Assembly: GCA_023432805.1 (NCBI GenBank)
Contig: JAEYUG010000111.1
Span: 1-23,161 of the forward strand
Origin: Bacteroidota bacterium
GTDB lineage: Bacteria; Bacteroidota; Ignavibacteria; SZUA-365
Length of the DNA: 23,161 nt
Direction: 5' to 3'
The translations under genes were made by a program, and so were the position numbers. How positions within the stretch are numbered: position 1 is the first letter of the stretch; each line of letters starts with the position of its first letter. The notes beneath the pieces are model-generated. The model saw only the letters and a program-made list of their open reading frames with translations, did no database searches and was not told the DNA's origin. Of this stretch, positions 1 to 8,187 are shown piece by piece.

Positions 1-51
1 GACGGCGGGATGGGGGAAGACGGCGGGATGGGGGAAGACGGCGGCGGGATG
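1..51. repeat. 18-bp tandem repeat encoding PPSSPI
   Basis: Two exact copies of an 18-bp unit (GACGGCGGGATGGGGGAA, 1-18 and 19-36) are followed by a partial copy with an extra GGC. On the minus strand the unit encodes the hexapeptide PPSSPI, so the array stays in frame and makes a flexible linker in the exported protein. The array continues past the window edge, so its full length is unknown. Confidence 0.85.
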
Positions 52-686
52 CCGCCGGCAGGTGCCGCCTCGAACGAAACGGGGGAAGCCACCGTTGCGC
101 CGGGCTGTGGTGGACCGTCCGTCGCCAGCCGCGCCGATGCTGGACGCACGATGCGTGCAGCGGACCAGCGGGATCCCTGCTGCCAGACCACGAGCACCGA
201 TCCGTCGCCATCGCGGCGGAGGTCGGGACTCATCGCCGCCACCAGCGTGTCGCCGAGCGTGATCTCGTCGCCGAGCGGCTTCCCCCCGGGGGTGAGGAAC
301 CGCGCGAGGATGCGGGAGCGCGGCCCCTGGTTGCGCTGCCATGCGAGCACGAGGGTCGAGTCATCCGCCCAGGCGATGGCGGGACGCACATCCACCACGC
401 CGTCCCTTCGGTTGGTCACGTGGTGCACGGTGATGCCGGTCGTGCGGCCGTGCTGCAGCACCGCGCATTCGATCGCGCCCATGCGCGTGCTGCGGCGCGA
501 CCATGCGACCGCGAAGCGCTGTGCGCCGTCGTCGTCGACCGTGCTCTCGTAGCAGGATCCCCATCCCGTGCTGTCATGCAGCCCCACCCTCGCCTCCCCC
601 GCCCCGACCTCCGCGTGGGTCGGTGTGGAAAGCACGACGGCACAGACGCACACGAGGAGTGCCGAACATGATGGGCGCGTGCTCAT
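1..686 (-). CDS. Secreted protein of unknown function, 3' end off the left edge
   Basis: An open frame starts with ATG at 686 and runs without a stop to base 1, giving about 228 residues; the C-terminus lies outside the window. It begins with a signal peptide (hydrophobic LLVCVCAVVLS core, probable cleavage after THA). The mature part has repeated W/AW-containing segments spaced about 50 residues apart (VAWSRR, LAWQRN, VVWQQG), each following a D-rich stretch, which suggests a beta-propeller or BNR-like exported protein, but I do not recognise a family. The last visible residues are a proline/serine repeat, PPSSPI, encoded by an 18-bp DNA repeat at 1-36. It lies 28 bp downstream of the third tandem paralog and is probably the last visible gene of that operon. 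The plus-strand frames over the same bases are arginine-rich shadows. Confidence 0.7.
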   Translation of the reverse strand, partial: MSTRPSCSALLVCVCAVVLSTPTHAEVGAGEARVGLHDSTGWGSCYESTVDDDGAQRFAVAWSRRSTRMGAIECAVLQHGRTTGITVHHVTNRRDGVVDVRPAIAWADDSTLVLAWQRNQGPRSRILARFLTPGGKPLGDEITLGDTLVAAMSPDLRRDGDGSVLVVWQQGSRWSAARIVRPASARLATDGPPQPGATVASPVSFEAAPAGGIPPPSSPIPPSSPIPP

Positions 687-714
687 TGCGGGTGGTGCGG
701 CGAGGGAGGAATGG

Positions 715-1470
715 TCATTGTGCGGTGGATTGGAAGTAGCGCTGGTATCCGATCGAGATGCCGATGCCGAGGTAGCCCGGCTCGATCGTCTCATACCCAT
801 AGAGAACGCCGCTGATCCGCAGATGGAGCGCCACGGCGGGCTTGCCGGCGGCGTAGGACGCTTCCACACCGATCTTCATCGCCTTATCGCGACGATCGAC
901 CCTGGGTGGTGGATCATACCAGGGACTGGCTCCCTTGACCTGATGAAACCCGGAGCGCACTGTCAATCCCAGGAGGAAGTCCAATCGGTAATGTGAGCTG
1001 AAGAGCGAGTATCTCGACAGCAGATCCAGGTCACGCATGTCGACGGGGCCGTACTTGTCGAAGAGATAATCGGAGACATTGCGCAGGGGCCATAAGATGA
1101 TGCCAGCACCGAGACGAATGCCCATTGCCGACGACATCCAGTCGGATGTACTGCGAATCGTCACAAGGTCGAGATCGAGAAGTATGTCAATGGACCAGAT
1201 GCCTGTCTTGTACGGATGATCCGTGAGAGTAAGTGGCAGGACCGTATAGCGGGCGGCGATCCCGCTCAATCGAACCTGCGGATACAACAGGCAGCCATCA
1301 TCATCCCGCGCGGTCGAGTCGGATTGCACCTCGCGTGTCCCCTGCGGCTCGTGCTGCGACGCCGGCTGTGCATGCAGCCTCGCAAGTGCCAGACATGCGA
1401 GTGCGAGAAGTGCCATGATGGACGAGCGCATGTTGATTGCAGAAGGCGCGAGGAACGGGGACAGACTCAT
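715..1470 (-). CDS. Tandem paralog 3: small exported, probably outer-membrane beta-barrel protein
   Basis: The product is 251 residues. Start ATG at 1470 overlaps the stop of the upstream paralog (ATGA). The N-terminal leader to LHAQ is 35 residues, exactly as in paralog 2, which favours this start over the internal ATG at 1431. After the signal peptide comes a hydrophilic stretch shared with both neighbours (QPASQHEPQGTREVQSDST), then alternating hydrophobic/aromatic segments, a conserved LLSRYS block, RLDFLLGLTVR, and a C-terminal GIGISIGYQRYF strand. Such short amphipathic strands ending in an aromatic residue fit an outer-membrane beta-barrel of about eight strands; that is inference from pattern only. 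Role unknown. It is third in a minus-strand operon. Confidence 0.8.
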   Translation of the reverse strand: MSLSPFLAPSAINMRSSIMALLALACLALARLHAQPASQHEPQGTREVQSDSTARDDDGCLLYPQVRLSGIAARYTVLPLTLTDHPYKTGIWSIDILLDLDLVTIRSTSDWMSSAMGIRLGAGIILWPLRNVSDYLFDKYGPVDMRDLDLLSRYSLFSSHYRLDFLLGLTVRSGFHQVKGASPWYDPPPRVDRRDKAMKIGVEASYAAGKPAVALHLRISGVLYGYETIEPGYLGIGISIGYQRYFQSTAQ

Positions 1471-2213
1471 TTTGCTGCGGGGTTGAAGTAGCGTCGATAC
1501 CCGAGCGAGATGCCGATGCCGATGGAGCCCGTCTCGAACGTCTTGTAGCCGAAGAGGACGCAGCCAGCGCGGAGGTGAAACGACAGCACGGGATTCCAGA
1601 TGGCGAAGGAATACTCCGCCCCAAGCTTCACGGCCGCATCGCGACTCATCACAGTTGCGGAAGTAAAAGGCTCCCGGTCGTCGACGTAGTGATCGCCACG
1701 TCGGACTGTCACTCCCAGCAGGAAGTCGAGTCGCGAACGGGAGCCGTACATCGAGTATCTCGACAACAGGTCCTTGTCTACCATGCCGATGAGGAAGTAC
1801 TCATAGTACTTGTCGTCTTGCACGTCGGGAATCGTCCAGGCGACAATACCATATCCGAGACGAATCCCAAGTGCCGATGAACTCCCGACGGATGCGCTGC
1901 GAATCGAATAAATGTCCAGGTCGAGGATGTAGTCGAACGAAAACACGAAGGGAGGGAGAGACATGGGGTCGAACGTTCGCGGCAGATAGGTGCCATTGAA
2001 CGTGAGGCTGCTCAATCGAATCCGCGTGTACAGTTCCGTGCTGTCATCCTGCGCGGTCGAGTCGGATTGCACCTCGCGTGTCCCTTGCGGCTCGTGCTGC
2101 GGCACCGGCTGTGCATGCAGCGTCGCGAGTGGCAGACATGAGAATGCGAGGAGCATCGCGATGAGGAGGCGCCAGTGGAATGCAGCCGGGATCGACAAGG
2201 GAGGAGCGCTCAT
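1467..2213 (-). CDS. Tandem paralog 2: small exported, probably outer-membrane beta-barrel protein
   Basis: The product is 248 residues. It overlaps both neighbours by 4 bases (ATGA at 2210-2213 and 1467-1470), so the three paralogs are probably translationally coupled. It has a signal peptide ending in LHAQ at residue 35, then the shared hydrophilic N-terminus (QPVPQHEPQGTREVQSDST), YTRIRLSSLTFNGTYLPR, the DLLSRYS block, RLDFLLGVTVRRGDH, and a C-terminal GIGISLGYRRYFNPAAK. Identity to paralogs 1 and 3 is obvious across the whole length and highest just after the signal peptide. The most likely class is an outer-membrane beta-barrel protein, but no named family is recognised. Confidence 0.82.
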   Translation of the reverse strand: MSAPPLSIPAAFHWRLLIAMLLAFSCLPLATLHAQPVPQHEPQGTREVQSDSTAQDDSTELYTRIRLSSLTFNGTYLPRTFDPMSLPPFVFSFDYILDLDIYSIRSASVGSSSALGIRLGYGIVAWTIPDVQDDKYYEYFLIGMVDKDLLSRYSMYGSRSRLDFLLGVTVRRGDHYVDDREPFTSATVMSRDAAVKLGAEYSFAIWNPVLSFHLRAGCVLFGYKTFETGSIGIGISLGYRRYFNPAAK

Positions 2214-2932
2214 TGTTCGACCGATTGGAAGCAGCGCTGATACCCGAGCGAGAGGCCGATGCCGATGGAGGCCGCTTCGATGGGCTCATACCCGAACAGA
2301 ACGCAGCCGGCGCGGATGTGAAACGACAGCACGGGATTCCAAAGGGCGAAGGAATAGCCCGCCCCAAGCTTCAATGCCGCATCCGTGCTGCGAACGGTGA
2401 GTGGTGAAAAAGGTGTCCTGTATTGGATGGGGTGATCCCCGAACCGTGTCGTCAATCCCAGAAGAACGTCCAGCCGAAAACGCGAGCTGCAGACCGAGTA
2501 TCGGGATAGGAGATCCAGGTCCTGCATCCGGATGTGATGGTACTCGTGGTACGTGTTGTGACCATACTCGGAAAATCCGACAGTCCAGGCAATCCACCCG
2601 GCCCCGAGACGAAGACCGATTGCAGACGACATCCCATCGGATGTGCTGCGCGTCGAATACATGTCCAGATCGAGCAGTGCATCCATCGAATACACGTATG
2701 GAGGTGCGAGAGTGGGATCGATTGCGCGTGGCAGGAAGGTGCCATTGATCGTGAGGCTGCTCAGTCGAATCCGCGTATACAGTCCCGTGCTGTCATCCTG
2801 TGCGGTCGAGTCGGATTGCACCTCGCGTGTCTCTTGGGGCTCGTGCTGCGACGCCGGCTGTGCATGCAGCCGTGCGGCAGGTGCAATCGCCAGCGCGGCG
2901 AGCAGCAGCATACCTGTCCAGCATCGAGTCAT
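2210..2932 (-). CDS. Tandem paralog 1: small exported, probably outer-membrane beta-barrel protein
   Basis: The product is 240 residues and is first in the operon. The signal peptide is shorter than in the other two copies (MTRCWTGMLLLAALAIAPAARLHAQ, 25 residues, shown in part: hydrophobic core LLLAALAIA, cleavage after LHA). It then has the shared QPASQHEPQETREVQSDST segment, YTRIRLSSLTINGTFLPR, the DLLSRYS block, RLDVLLGLTTRFGDH, and GIGLSLGYQRCF near the end. A promoter-like TTG-N20-TACCTTTC lies 43-73 bp upstream. Three diverging copies in a row imply local duplication. Function unknown; the barrel call is inference from strand pattern and secretion signal. Confidence 0.82.
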   Translation of the reverse strand: MTRCWTGMLLLAALAIAPAARLHAQPASQHEPQETREVQSDSTAQDDSTGLYTRIRLSSLTINGTFLPRAIDPTLAPPYVYSMDALLDLDMYSTRSTSDGMSSAIGLRLGAGWIAWTVGFSEYGHNTYHEYHHIRMQDLDLLSRYSVCSSRFRLDVLLGLTTRFGDHPIQYRTPFSPLTVRSTDAALKLGAGYSFALWNPVLSFHIRAGCVLFGYEPIEAASIGIGLSLGYQRCFQSVEQ

Positions 2933-2974
2933 CAGGCAACCCCGAAGTGAGAGGGCGGATCAGTAGTGACGGAT

Positions 2975-3005
2975 GAAAGGTAGGGCGATTCGCTTCCGGA
3001 GGCAA
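2975..3005 (-). promoter_or_regulatory. Promoter-like site for the paralog operon
   Basis: On the minus strand TTG (3005-3003) is followed after 20 nt by TACCTTTC (2982-2975). This fits the Bacteroidota pattern TTTG-N19-21-TAnnTTTG with one mismatch in the -7 box. A start near 2968 would give a 5' leader of about 36 nt before the ATG at 2932. Confidence 0.5.
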
Positions 3006-3119
3006 GTGGGAATCGTGTCGTGACGCGGTGCGCGACGCGCACGCGCAACGTCGAACCTGCGCGCGCAGGGCGGTGCGGAAGCCGCTGCACGCGCATGCAC
3101 GAGGGCAGCCCGGCAGACG

Positions 3120-3150
3120 TTGAACGGGACTGCGCGGGGCTGTAAGTTGA
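3120..3150 (+). promoter_or_regulatory. Weak promoter-like site for uvrA
   Basis: TTG (3120-3122) and TAAGTTGA (3143-3150) are 20 nt apart, the spacing of the Bacteroidota promoter, but the -7 box has two mismatches. It lies in the divergent region between the paralog operon and uvrA. A TTGACT at 3156-3161 lacks a good -10 partner. Chosen by eye. Confidence 0.3.
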
Positions 3151-3193
3151 TAGGATTGACTTTTTGTCTCGAACTAGACGGTGTGCATGCTGC

Positions 3194-6154
3194 ATGGCAG
3201 GGCGAAAGGCGCCTGACACGACGGTGAAGAAGGTGAAGAAGAGCACGGGCGCGCGCGCAACGGCAGCTTCCGCTGCGGAGGCCCCGGCGAAGACGCCGCG
3301 AGCGACGAAATCGGCGGCCGCCGCTGCGGCCGCACCGGCCGCACATGCCGGCGTCGCGACCGCATCCCCCCTTGCGACCGCATCCGCCCTGGTGATCGAG
3401 GGCGCGCGCGTCAACAACCTGCGCAACATCTCGATCACGCTGCCCCACAACGCGCTGAGCGTCGTGACCGGCGTGAGCGGAGCGGGCAAGTCGAGCCTCG
3501 CCTTCGACACGATCTACGCCGAGGGACAGCGCCGCTACGTCGAATCGCTCTCGGCCTACGCGCGGCAGTTTCTCGAGCGCATGAACAAGCCCGACGTCGA
3601 CGTGATCCAGGGCATCCGACCCGCCATCGCGATCGAGCAGCGCACCGTCGCCCGCAATCCCCGCTCCACCGTCGGCACCACCACCGAAATCTACGACTAC
3701 CTGCGCCTCCTGTTCGCGCGCATCGGCCGCACCTACTGCCGCCACGACGACACGCTCGTGCAGCGCGATTCGGTGCGCACCGCGATGGAGGCGCTCACAA
3801 CCCTCGACGACGGCACGCGGCTCTACATCACGTTTCCGATGCACCGGCACGAGGGGAAATCGTTCGCGGAGGAATGCGAGAACCTGCGCACCCAGGGCTT
3901 CTCGCGCATCCTCACCGACGGCACCGTGCACGATCTCGACGACGGCACACCCGTCGGAAGCGACGGCAGCCCGCTGCCCGACGATGCCGAGGTGCTCGTG
4001 CTTGTGGACCGCCTCGTCTGGCGCACGGGCGACGACCACGCGCGCGTGATCGATTCGCTCGAGACGGCGTTCACCGAGGGAGACGGCTACGTGCGCGTGA
4101 TCGACGCGGGCACGGGCAGGGAGCTGCGCTTCAGCGCGCGCTACCAGTGCTCGACCTGCCACGAGAAGTACGCCGAACCGGAACCGCAGCTCTTCTCGTT
4201 CAACAGTCCCACCGGAGCGTGCCCGACTTGTCAGGGATTCGGACGCACGACCGGCATCGATCCGAATCTCGTCGTGCCGAACGTGAACCGCACGCTCGCC
4301 GAGGGAGCGGTGCAGCCGTGGACGACGCCGAAGCACAGCAAGCACCAGCGCGATCTCGAGCGCGTGGCCGCGCAGAAGGGCGTGCCGCTCGACGTGCCCT
4401 GGCGGGCGCTCACGCGCGAGCAGCGCGAGTTCGTGTGGAACGGGACGAAGGGATTTCTCGGCATCCGCGGATTCTTCGCGATGGTCGAGGAGAAGAACTA
4501 CAAGATGCACTACCGCATCCTCATGGCACGCTATCGCGGGTACACGACCTGCGAGGCCTGCGAAGGCACGCGGCTGCAGCCGGATGCGCGCGCGGTGCGC
4601 GTGGCCGGGCACACGCTCGGCGCGCTGGTGGCGATGCCGCTGGACCGGCTGCGCGAATTCTTCGACACGATCGATCTCTCGCCGTTCGAACGCGACGTGG
4701 CGGGTCGCATTCTCGAGGAGGTGCGCAAGCGCCTGCACATTCTCGACGGCATCGGTCTCGGCTACCTGACGCTCGACCGGCTCTCGCACACGCTCAGCGG
4801 CGGCGAGGCCCAGCGCATCAACATCGCGACGTCGCTCGGATCGGCGCTGGTGGGATCGATGTACGTGCTCGACGAACCGACGATCGGACTGCATCCCCGC
4901 GACAACACACGCCTGATCTCGATTCTCACCTCGCTGCGCGACGAGGGCAACACGGTGATCGTGGTCGAACACGACATGGAGATGATGCAGAAGGCGGATC
5001 TGATCGTGGATATCGGTCCCGGTGCCGGCGAGCTCGGGGGACGTGTCGTCGCGATGGCTTCCCCCGCGCAACTGGTCAAGAACCGCGAGAGTCTGACGGG
5101 CCGCTACATGGCGGGGAAGCTGTCGATCCCCATCCCCGCGAAGCGCCGCACCGCGCAGGGCGAGCTGGTGATACTCGGCGCCGCGCAGAACAATCTGAAG
5201 GGGATGGACGTGCGCGTTCCCCTCGGCGTGCTGACCTGCATCACGGGCGTGAGCGGATCGGGCAAAAGCACGCTCGTGCACGACGTACTGTACGCGGGCC
5301 TGAAGAAGGAGCTCGAGGGGGCGTATGAAGACGAGGTCGGGAGCTTCGGCGGCTTCCGCGGGGTGAAGCGGATTCAGCACGTGGAGATGGTGGATCAGAG
5401 CCCGATCGGCCGCACGCCGCGATCCAATCCCGTCACCTACATCAAGGCCTTCGATGTGATCCGCGACGTGTTCGCCTCGACGCCGGCCGCGAAGGCGCAC
5501 GGGTACACGCCGGGGTCGTTCTCGTTCAACGTGCCGGGGGGACGCTGCGACACCTGCGAGGGCGACGGGTTCATCAAGGTCGAGATGCAGTTCATGGCCG
5601 ACCTGTACCTCGAGTGCGAGAGCTGCCGCGGGGCGCGCTACAAGCGCGAGATTCTCGAGGTGCGCTTTCACGGGAAGAACATCGTCGACGTGCTGGGCAT
5701 GACGGTGACCGAGGCGATCGCGTTCTTCGAGCGCGTGCCGCGCATCGTCAACCGGCTGCAGGTGCTCGAGGATGTCGGCCTCGGCTACATGAAACTGGGG
5801 CAGTCGGCCACGACGCTCAGCGGCGGCGAGGCCCAGCGGCTGAAGCTCGCGCTGCACCTGGCCTCGAAATCGGACGAGCATACCCTTTTTCTCTTCGACG
5901 AGCCGACGACGGGTCTGCACATGCACGACATCGCGCGCCTGCTCGGATGCTTCAACGAGCTGATCGCGGCGGGACACAGCGTGGTGATCATCGAGCACAA
6001 CATCGACGTGATCAAGAGCGCCGACTGGGTGATCGACCTGGGTCCCGAAGGCGGCGACGCCGGCGGCCGCGTGGTGGTGGCGGGCGTGCCCGAAGAGGTC
6101 GCGCGCACGAAGGAGAGTCATACGGGACGGTATCTGCACACAGCATTGCACTAG
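3194..6154 (+). CDS. uvrA: Excinuclease ABC subunit A (UvrA)
   Basis: The product (986 residues from ATG 3194; TTG 3164 would add ten Cys/Arg-rich residues and is less likely) is the damage-recognising ATPase of nucleotide excision repair, which loads UvrB on DNA. Visible motifs: Walker A GVSGAGKS at 93-100; first zinc module C319/C322 and C343/C346; TCEACEGTRLQ; ABC signature LSGGEAQR at 534-541 followed by VLDEPTIGLHPRD; second Walker A GVSGSGKS at 685-692; second zinc module C785/C788 and C808/C811; second LSGGEAQR at 875-882, then LFLFDEPTTGLHMHDI. All catalytic motifs are intact. The first 65 or so residues are a Lys/Ala-rich, low-complexity extension not seen in most UvrA proteins (about 940 residues). 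It heads a plus-strand gene group. Confidence 0.97.
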   Translation: MAGRKAPDTTVKKVKKSTGARATAASAAEAPAKTPRATKSAAAAAAAPAAHAGVATASPLATASALVIEGARVNNLRNISITLPHNALSVVTGVSGAGKSSLAFDTIYAEGQRRYVESLSAYARQFLERMNKPDVDVIQGIRPAIAIEQRTVARNPRSTVGTTTEIYDYLRLLFARIGRTYCRHDDTLVQRDSVRTAMEALTTLDDGTRLYITFPMHRHEGKSFAEECENLRTQGFSRILTDGTVHDLDDGTPVGSDGSPLPDDAEVLVLVDRLVWRTGDDHARVIDSLETAFTEGDGYVRVIDAGTGRELRFSARYQCSTCHEKYAEPEPQLFSFNSPTGACPTCQGFGRTTGIDPNLVVPNVNRTLAEGAVQPWTTPKHSKHQRDLERVAAQKGVPLDVPWRALTREQREFVWNGTKGFLGIRGFFAMVEEKNYKMHYRILMARYRGYTTCEACEGTRLQPDARAVRVAGHTLGALVAMPLDRLREFFDTIDLSPFERDVAGRILEEVRKRLHILDGIGLGYLTLDRLSHTLSGGEAQRINIATSLGSALVGSMYVLDEPTIGLHPRDNTRLISILTSLRDEGNTVIVVEHDMEMMQKADLIVDIGPGAGELGGRVVAMASPAQLVKNRESLTGRYMAGKLSIPIPAKRRTAQGELVILGAAQNNLKGMDVRVPLGVLTCITGVSGSGKSTLVHDVLYAGLKKELEGAYEDEVGSFGGFRGVKRIQHVEMVDQSPIGRTPRSNPVTYIKAFDVIRDVFASTPAAKAHGYTPGSFSFNVPGGRCDTCEGDGFIKVEMQFMADLYLECESCRGARYKREILEVRFHGKNIVDVLGMTVTEAIAFFERVPRIVNRLQVLEDVGLGYMKLGQSATTLSGGEAQRLKLALHLASKSDEHTLFLFDEPTTGLHMHDIARLLGCFNELIAAGHSVVIIEHNIDVIKSADWVIDLGPEGGDAGGRVVVAGVPEEVARTKESHTGRYLHTALH

Positions 6155-6175
6155 CGTTTCAAGGAGGTACTGGTC

Positions 6176-7267
6176 ATGGATATCCTCACACAGGTGTACT
6201 GGCACAACTCGGTGCAGCAGTGGCTCATCGCGCTCGGCATCGCCGTGGCGGTATTCATCGTGCTCAAGATCGGGCAGCGGGTGCTGGTGCGGCGGCTGCG
6301 CTCGCTGTCGAAGCGCACCTCGACCGACATCGACGACATGCTCGTCGACATGCTGCGCGGTACGAAGCGGCTCGTGCTGCTCGTGGCCGCCGTCGACATC
6401 GGCGCGCAGTACCTGGTGCTGTCGCCGGGCGTGACGCGCGTGCTCGGGCACGTGACCTTCATCGCGGTGCTGCTGCAGGTGGCGCTGTGGGGAAATCACC
6501 TGGTGCAGTATTTCATCGCGCGGTCCATGCGCCGCCGTGCCGAAGAGGGCGACTCGAGCGGAAGCCTCGCGGCGCTGGGCTTCCTGAGCCGCATCGTACT
6601 GTGGACGCTGGTGGTGCTGATTGCGCTGCAGAACATGGGCATTGACGTGACGGCGCTGGTGGCGGGACTCGGCATCGGCGGCATCGCCATCGCACTTGCC
6701 GCGCAGAACATCCTCGGCGATTTGTTCGCCTCGCTGTCGATCATCGTCGATCGTCCTTTCGTCGTCGGCGACACCATCAACGTCGACACCTTCACCGGCA
6801 CGGTCGAGCATGTGGGACTCAAGACCACGCGGGTGCGCAGCGTGTCGGGCGAGCAGTTGGTCTTCTCGAACACCGACCTGCTCAAGAGCCGCATCCGAAA
6901 CTTCAAGCGGATGGAGGAGCGGCGGGTGCTGTTCCTGCTCGGCGTCGAGTACGGCACGCCGGCCGACGCACTGCGTCGCATTCCCGACCTCGTGCGCGAT
7001 GTGATCGAGAGCGTGGAGGGCGTGCGTTTCGACCGCGCGCATTTCAAGGAATTCGGTGCATCGAGTCTGAACTTCGAGGTGGTGTACTACGTCACCTCAC
7101 CCGACTATACGACGTACATGGATCTGAACCAGGCCGTCAACTTTGGGATCCACGAGGTGTTCACGCGCGAGGGCATCGCGTTCGCGTTTCCCACGCAGAC
7201 GCTGCATCTGGCTGGTGCGGGCACGGAGCCCGTGGCGGTGGCCCTGCGCACGGAGGATGCGCGATGA
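6176..7267 (+). CDS. MscS-type mechanosensitive ion channel
   Basis: The product has 363 residues. A strong ribosome site AAGGAGG (6161-6167) precedes the ATG by 8 nt. About five membrane segments occupy residues 15-180, followed by the MscS signature: pore helix AGLGIGGIAIALAAQNILGD and then SIIVDRPFVVGDTI, a soluble beta domain (TGTVEHVGLKTTRVRS, VFSNTDLLKSRIRNF) and a mixed C-terminal domain. Proteins of this family open under membrane tension to release solutes during osmotic downshock. It is longer at the N-terminus than E. coli MscS (286 residues, three membrane helices). The gene starts 21 bp after uvrA and overlaps dapF by four bases (ATGA), so it is probably co-transcribed with both. 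Confidence 0.93.
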   Translation: MDILTQVYWHNSVQQWLIALGIAVAVFIVLKIGQRVLVRRLRSLSKRTSTDIDDMLVDMLRGTKRLVLLVAAVDIGAQYLVLSPGVTRVLGHVTFIAVLLQVALWGNHLVQYFIARSMRRRAEEGDSSGSLAALGFLSRIVLWTLVVLIALQNMGIDVTALVAGLGIGGIAIALAAQNILGDLFASLSIIVDRPFVVGDTINVDTFTGTVEHVGLKTTRVRSVSGEQLVFSNTDLLKSRIRNFKRMEERRVLFLLGVEYGTPADALRRIPDLVRDVIESVEGVRFDRAHFKEFGASSLNFEVVYYVTSPDYTTYMDLNQAVNFGIHEVFTREGIAFAFPTQTLHLAGAGTEPVAVALRTEDAR

Positions 7268-8187
7268 TCGCATTCACCAAGGCCGAAGGCGCGCAGAACG
7301 ATTTCGTGGTGATCGAGGATCTGGATCGTCGCATCGCACGCGAGGCGCGCGTGGCGCTCGCCCGCGTGATGTGTCATCGCCGCCGCGGCGTGGGAGGCGA
7401 CGGCGTGATCTTCATCGAGCGGTCGCAGATCGCGGGGCACGACTTCACGATGGCCTTCCACAATCCCGACGGCAGCGACGGATCGATGTGCGGCAACGGG
7501 GGACGCGCCGCGGCGCTGTACGCCCACGCGCGCGGCATCGCCGGCGCGGACATGCGCTTCGATGTACTCGAGCGCGCGTACCGTGCGGAGGTGCGTGACG
7601 AGGGCATCCGTCTGCACTTTCCCGCGCCGACGGTGATCTACACCGACATGCGGCTCGAGGCGTACGTGCATGGCGCGGCGCAGGTGTTTCCCGCGCGCTT
7701 CGTGCACAACGGGGCTCCGCACGTGGTGCTGCTGCTTGCGGATCTTCCTTCAGCGCTGGCCGCACCGATCGATGCTGTGGATCTGAATGCGATCGGGCGG
7801 GCGCTCCGTCAGCATCCGATGTTTCGTCCCGACGGCGCGAACGTGAACATCGTCGACACGTCGGGCGACGAGCTGCGGATCCGCACCTTCGAGAAGGGGG
7901 TGGAGGGCGAGACCGAGGCCTGCGGCACGGGCACGCTGGCGGCGGGGATGATGGTGCATGCGGCGACGGGGGCTTCCGCACCGCTCGCGCTGCGCACCCG
8001 CGGGGGCGACCTGCTGCGCGTGCACTTCGATGCGGATGCGCAGCATCCTCTGCATGATCCCGCACACTATGCGAGGGCGCTCGCGCTCGAGGGTCCCGCC
8101 CGCCTCGTGTTCGAAGGGCAGTGGGATGAAGTGCGGGGCGAGCTGGCTGCGTGTCCCGAGTCTGCCGCCGGTGGAGGCGCGGCATGA
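7264..8187 (+). CDS. dapF: Diaminopimelate epimerase (DapF)
   Basis: The product has 307 residues. It interconverts LL- and meso-diaminopimelate, the last step before lysine and a peptidoglycan precursor, by a two-cysteine racemase mechanism in the cytoplasm. Both catalytic cysteines are present: C76 in NPDGSDGSMCGNGGR and C220 in EGETEACGTGTLAAG. The N-terminal GAQNDFVVIED and the GANVNIV segment are also typical. The length is slightly above the usual 270-280 because of a C-terminal tail rich in Ala/Gly/Glu. The start codon overlaps the stop of the channel gene, and its own stop overlaps the start of the radical SAM gene, which points to one transcript. Confidence 0.95.
   Translation: MIAFTKAEGAQNDFVVIEDLDRRIAREARVALARVMCHRRRGVGGDGVIFIERSQIAGHDFTMAFHNPDGSDGSMCGNGGRAAALYAHARGIAGADMRFDVLERAYRAEVRDEGIRLHFPAPTVIYTDMRLEAYVHGAAQVFPARFVHNGAPHVVLLLADLPSALAAPIDAVDLNAIGRALRQHPMFRPDGANVNIVDTSGDELRIRTFEKGVEGETEACGTGTLAAGMMVHAATGASAPLALRTRGGDLLRVHFDADAQHPLHDPAHYARALALEGPARLVFEGQWDEVRGELAACPESAAGGGAA

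Noticed and set aside
2960..7042. 1360-residue minus-strand frame opposite uvrA and the channel gene
   Set aside because: It is His/Arg/Ala-rich with no domain, lies wholly antisense to two clear genes and reflects the absence of stops in GC-rich antisense DNA.
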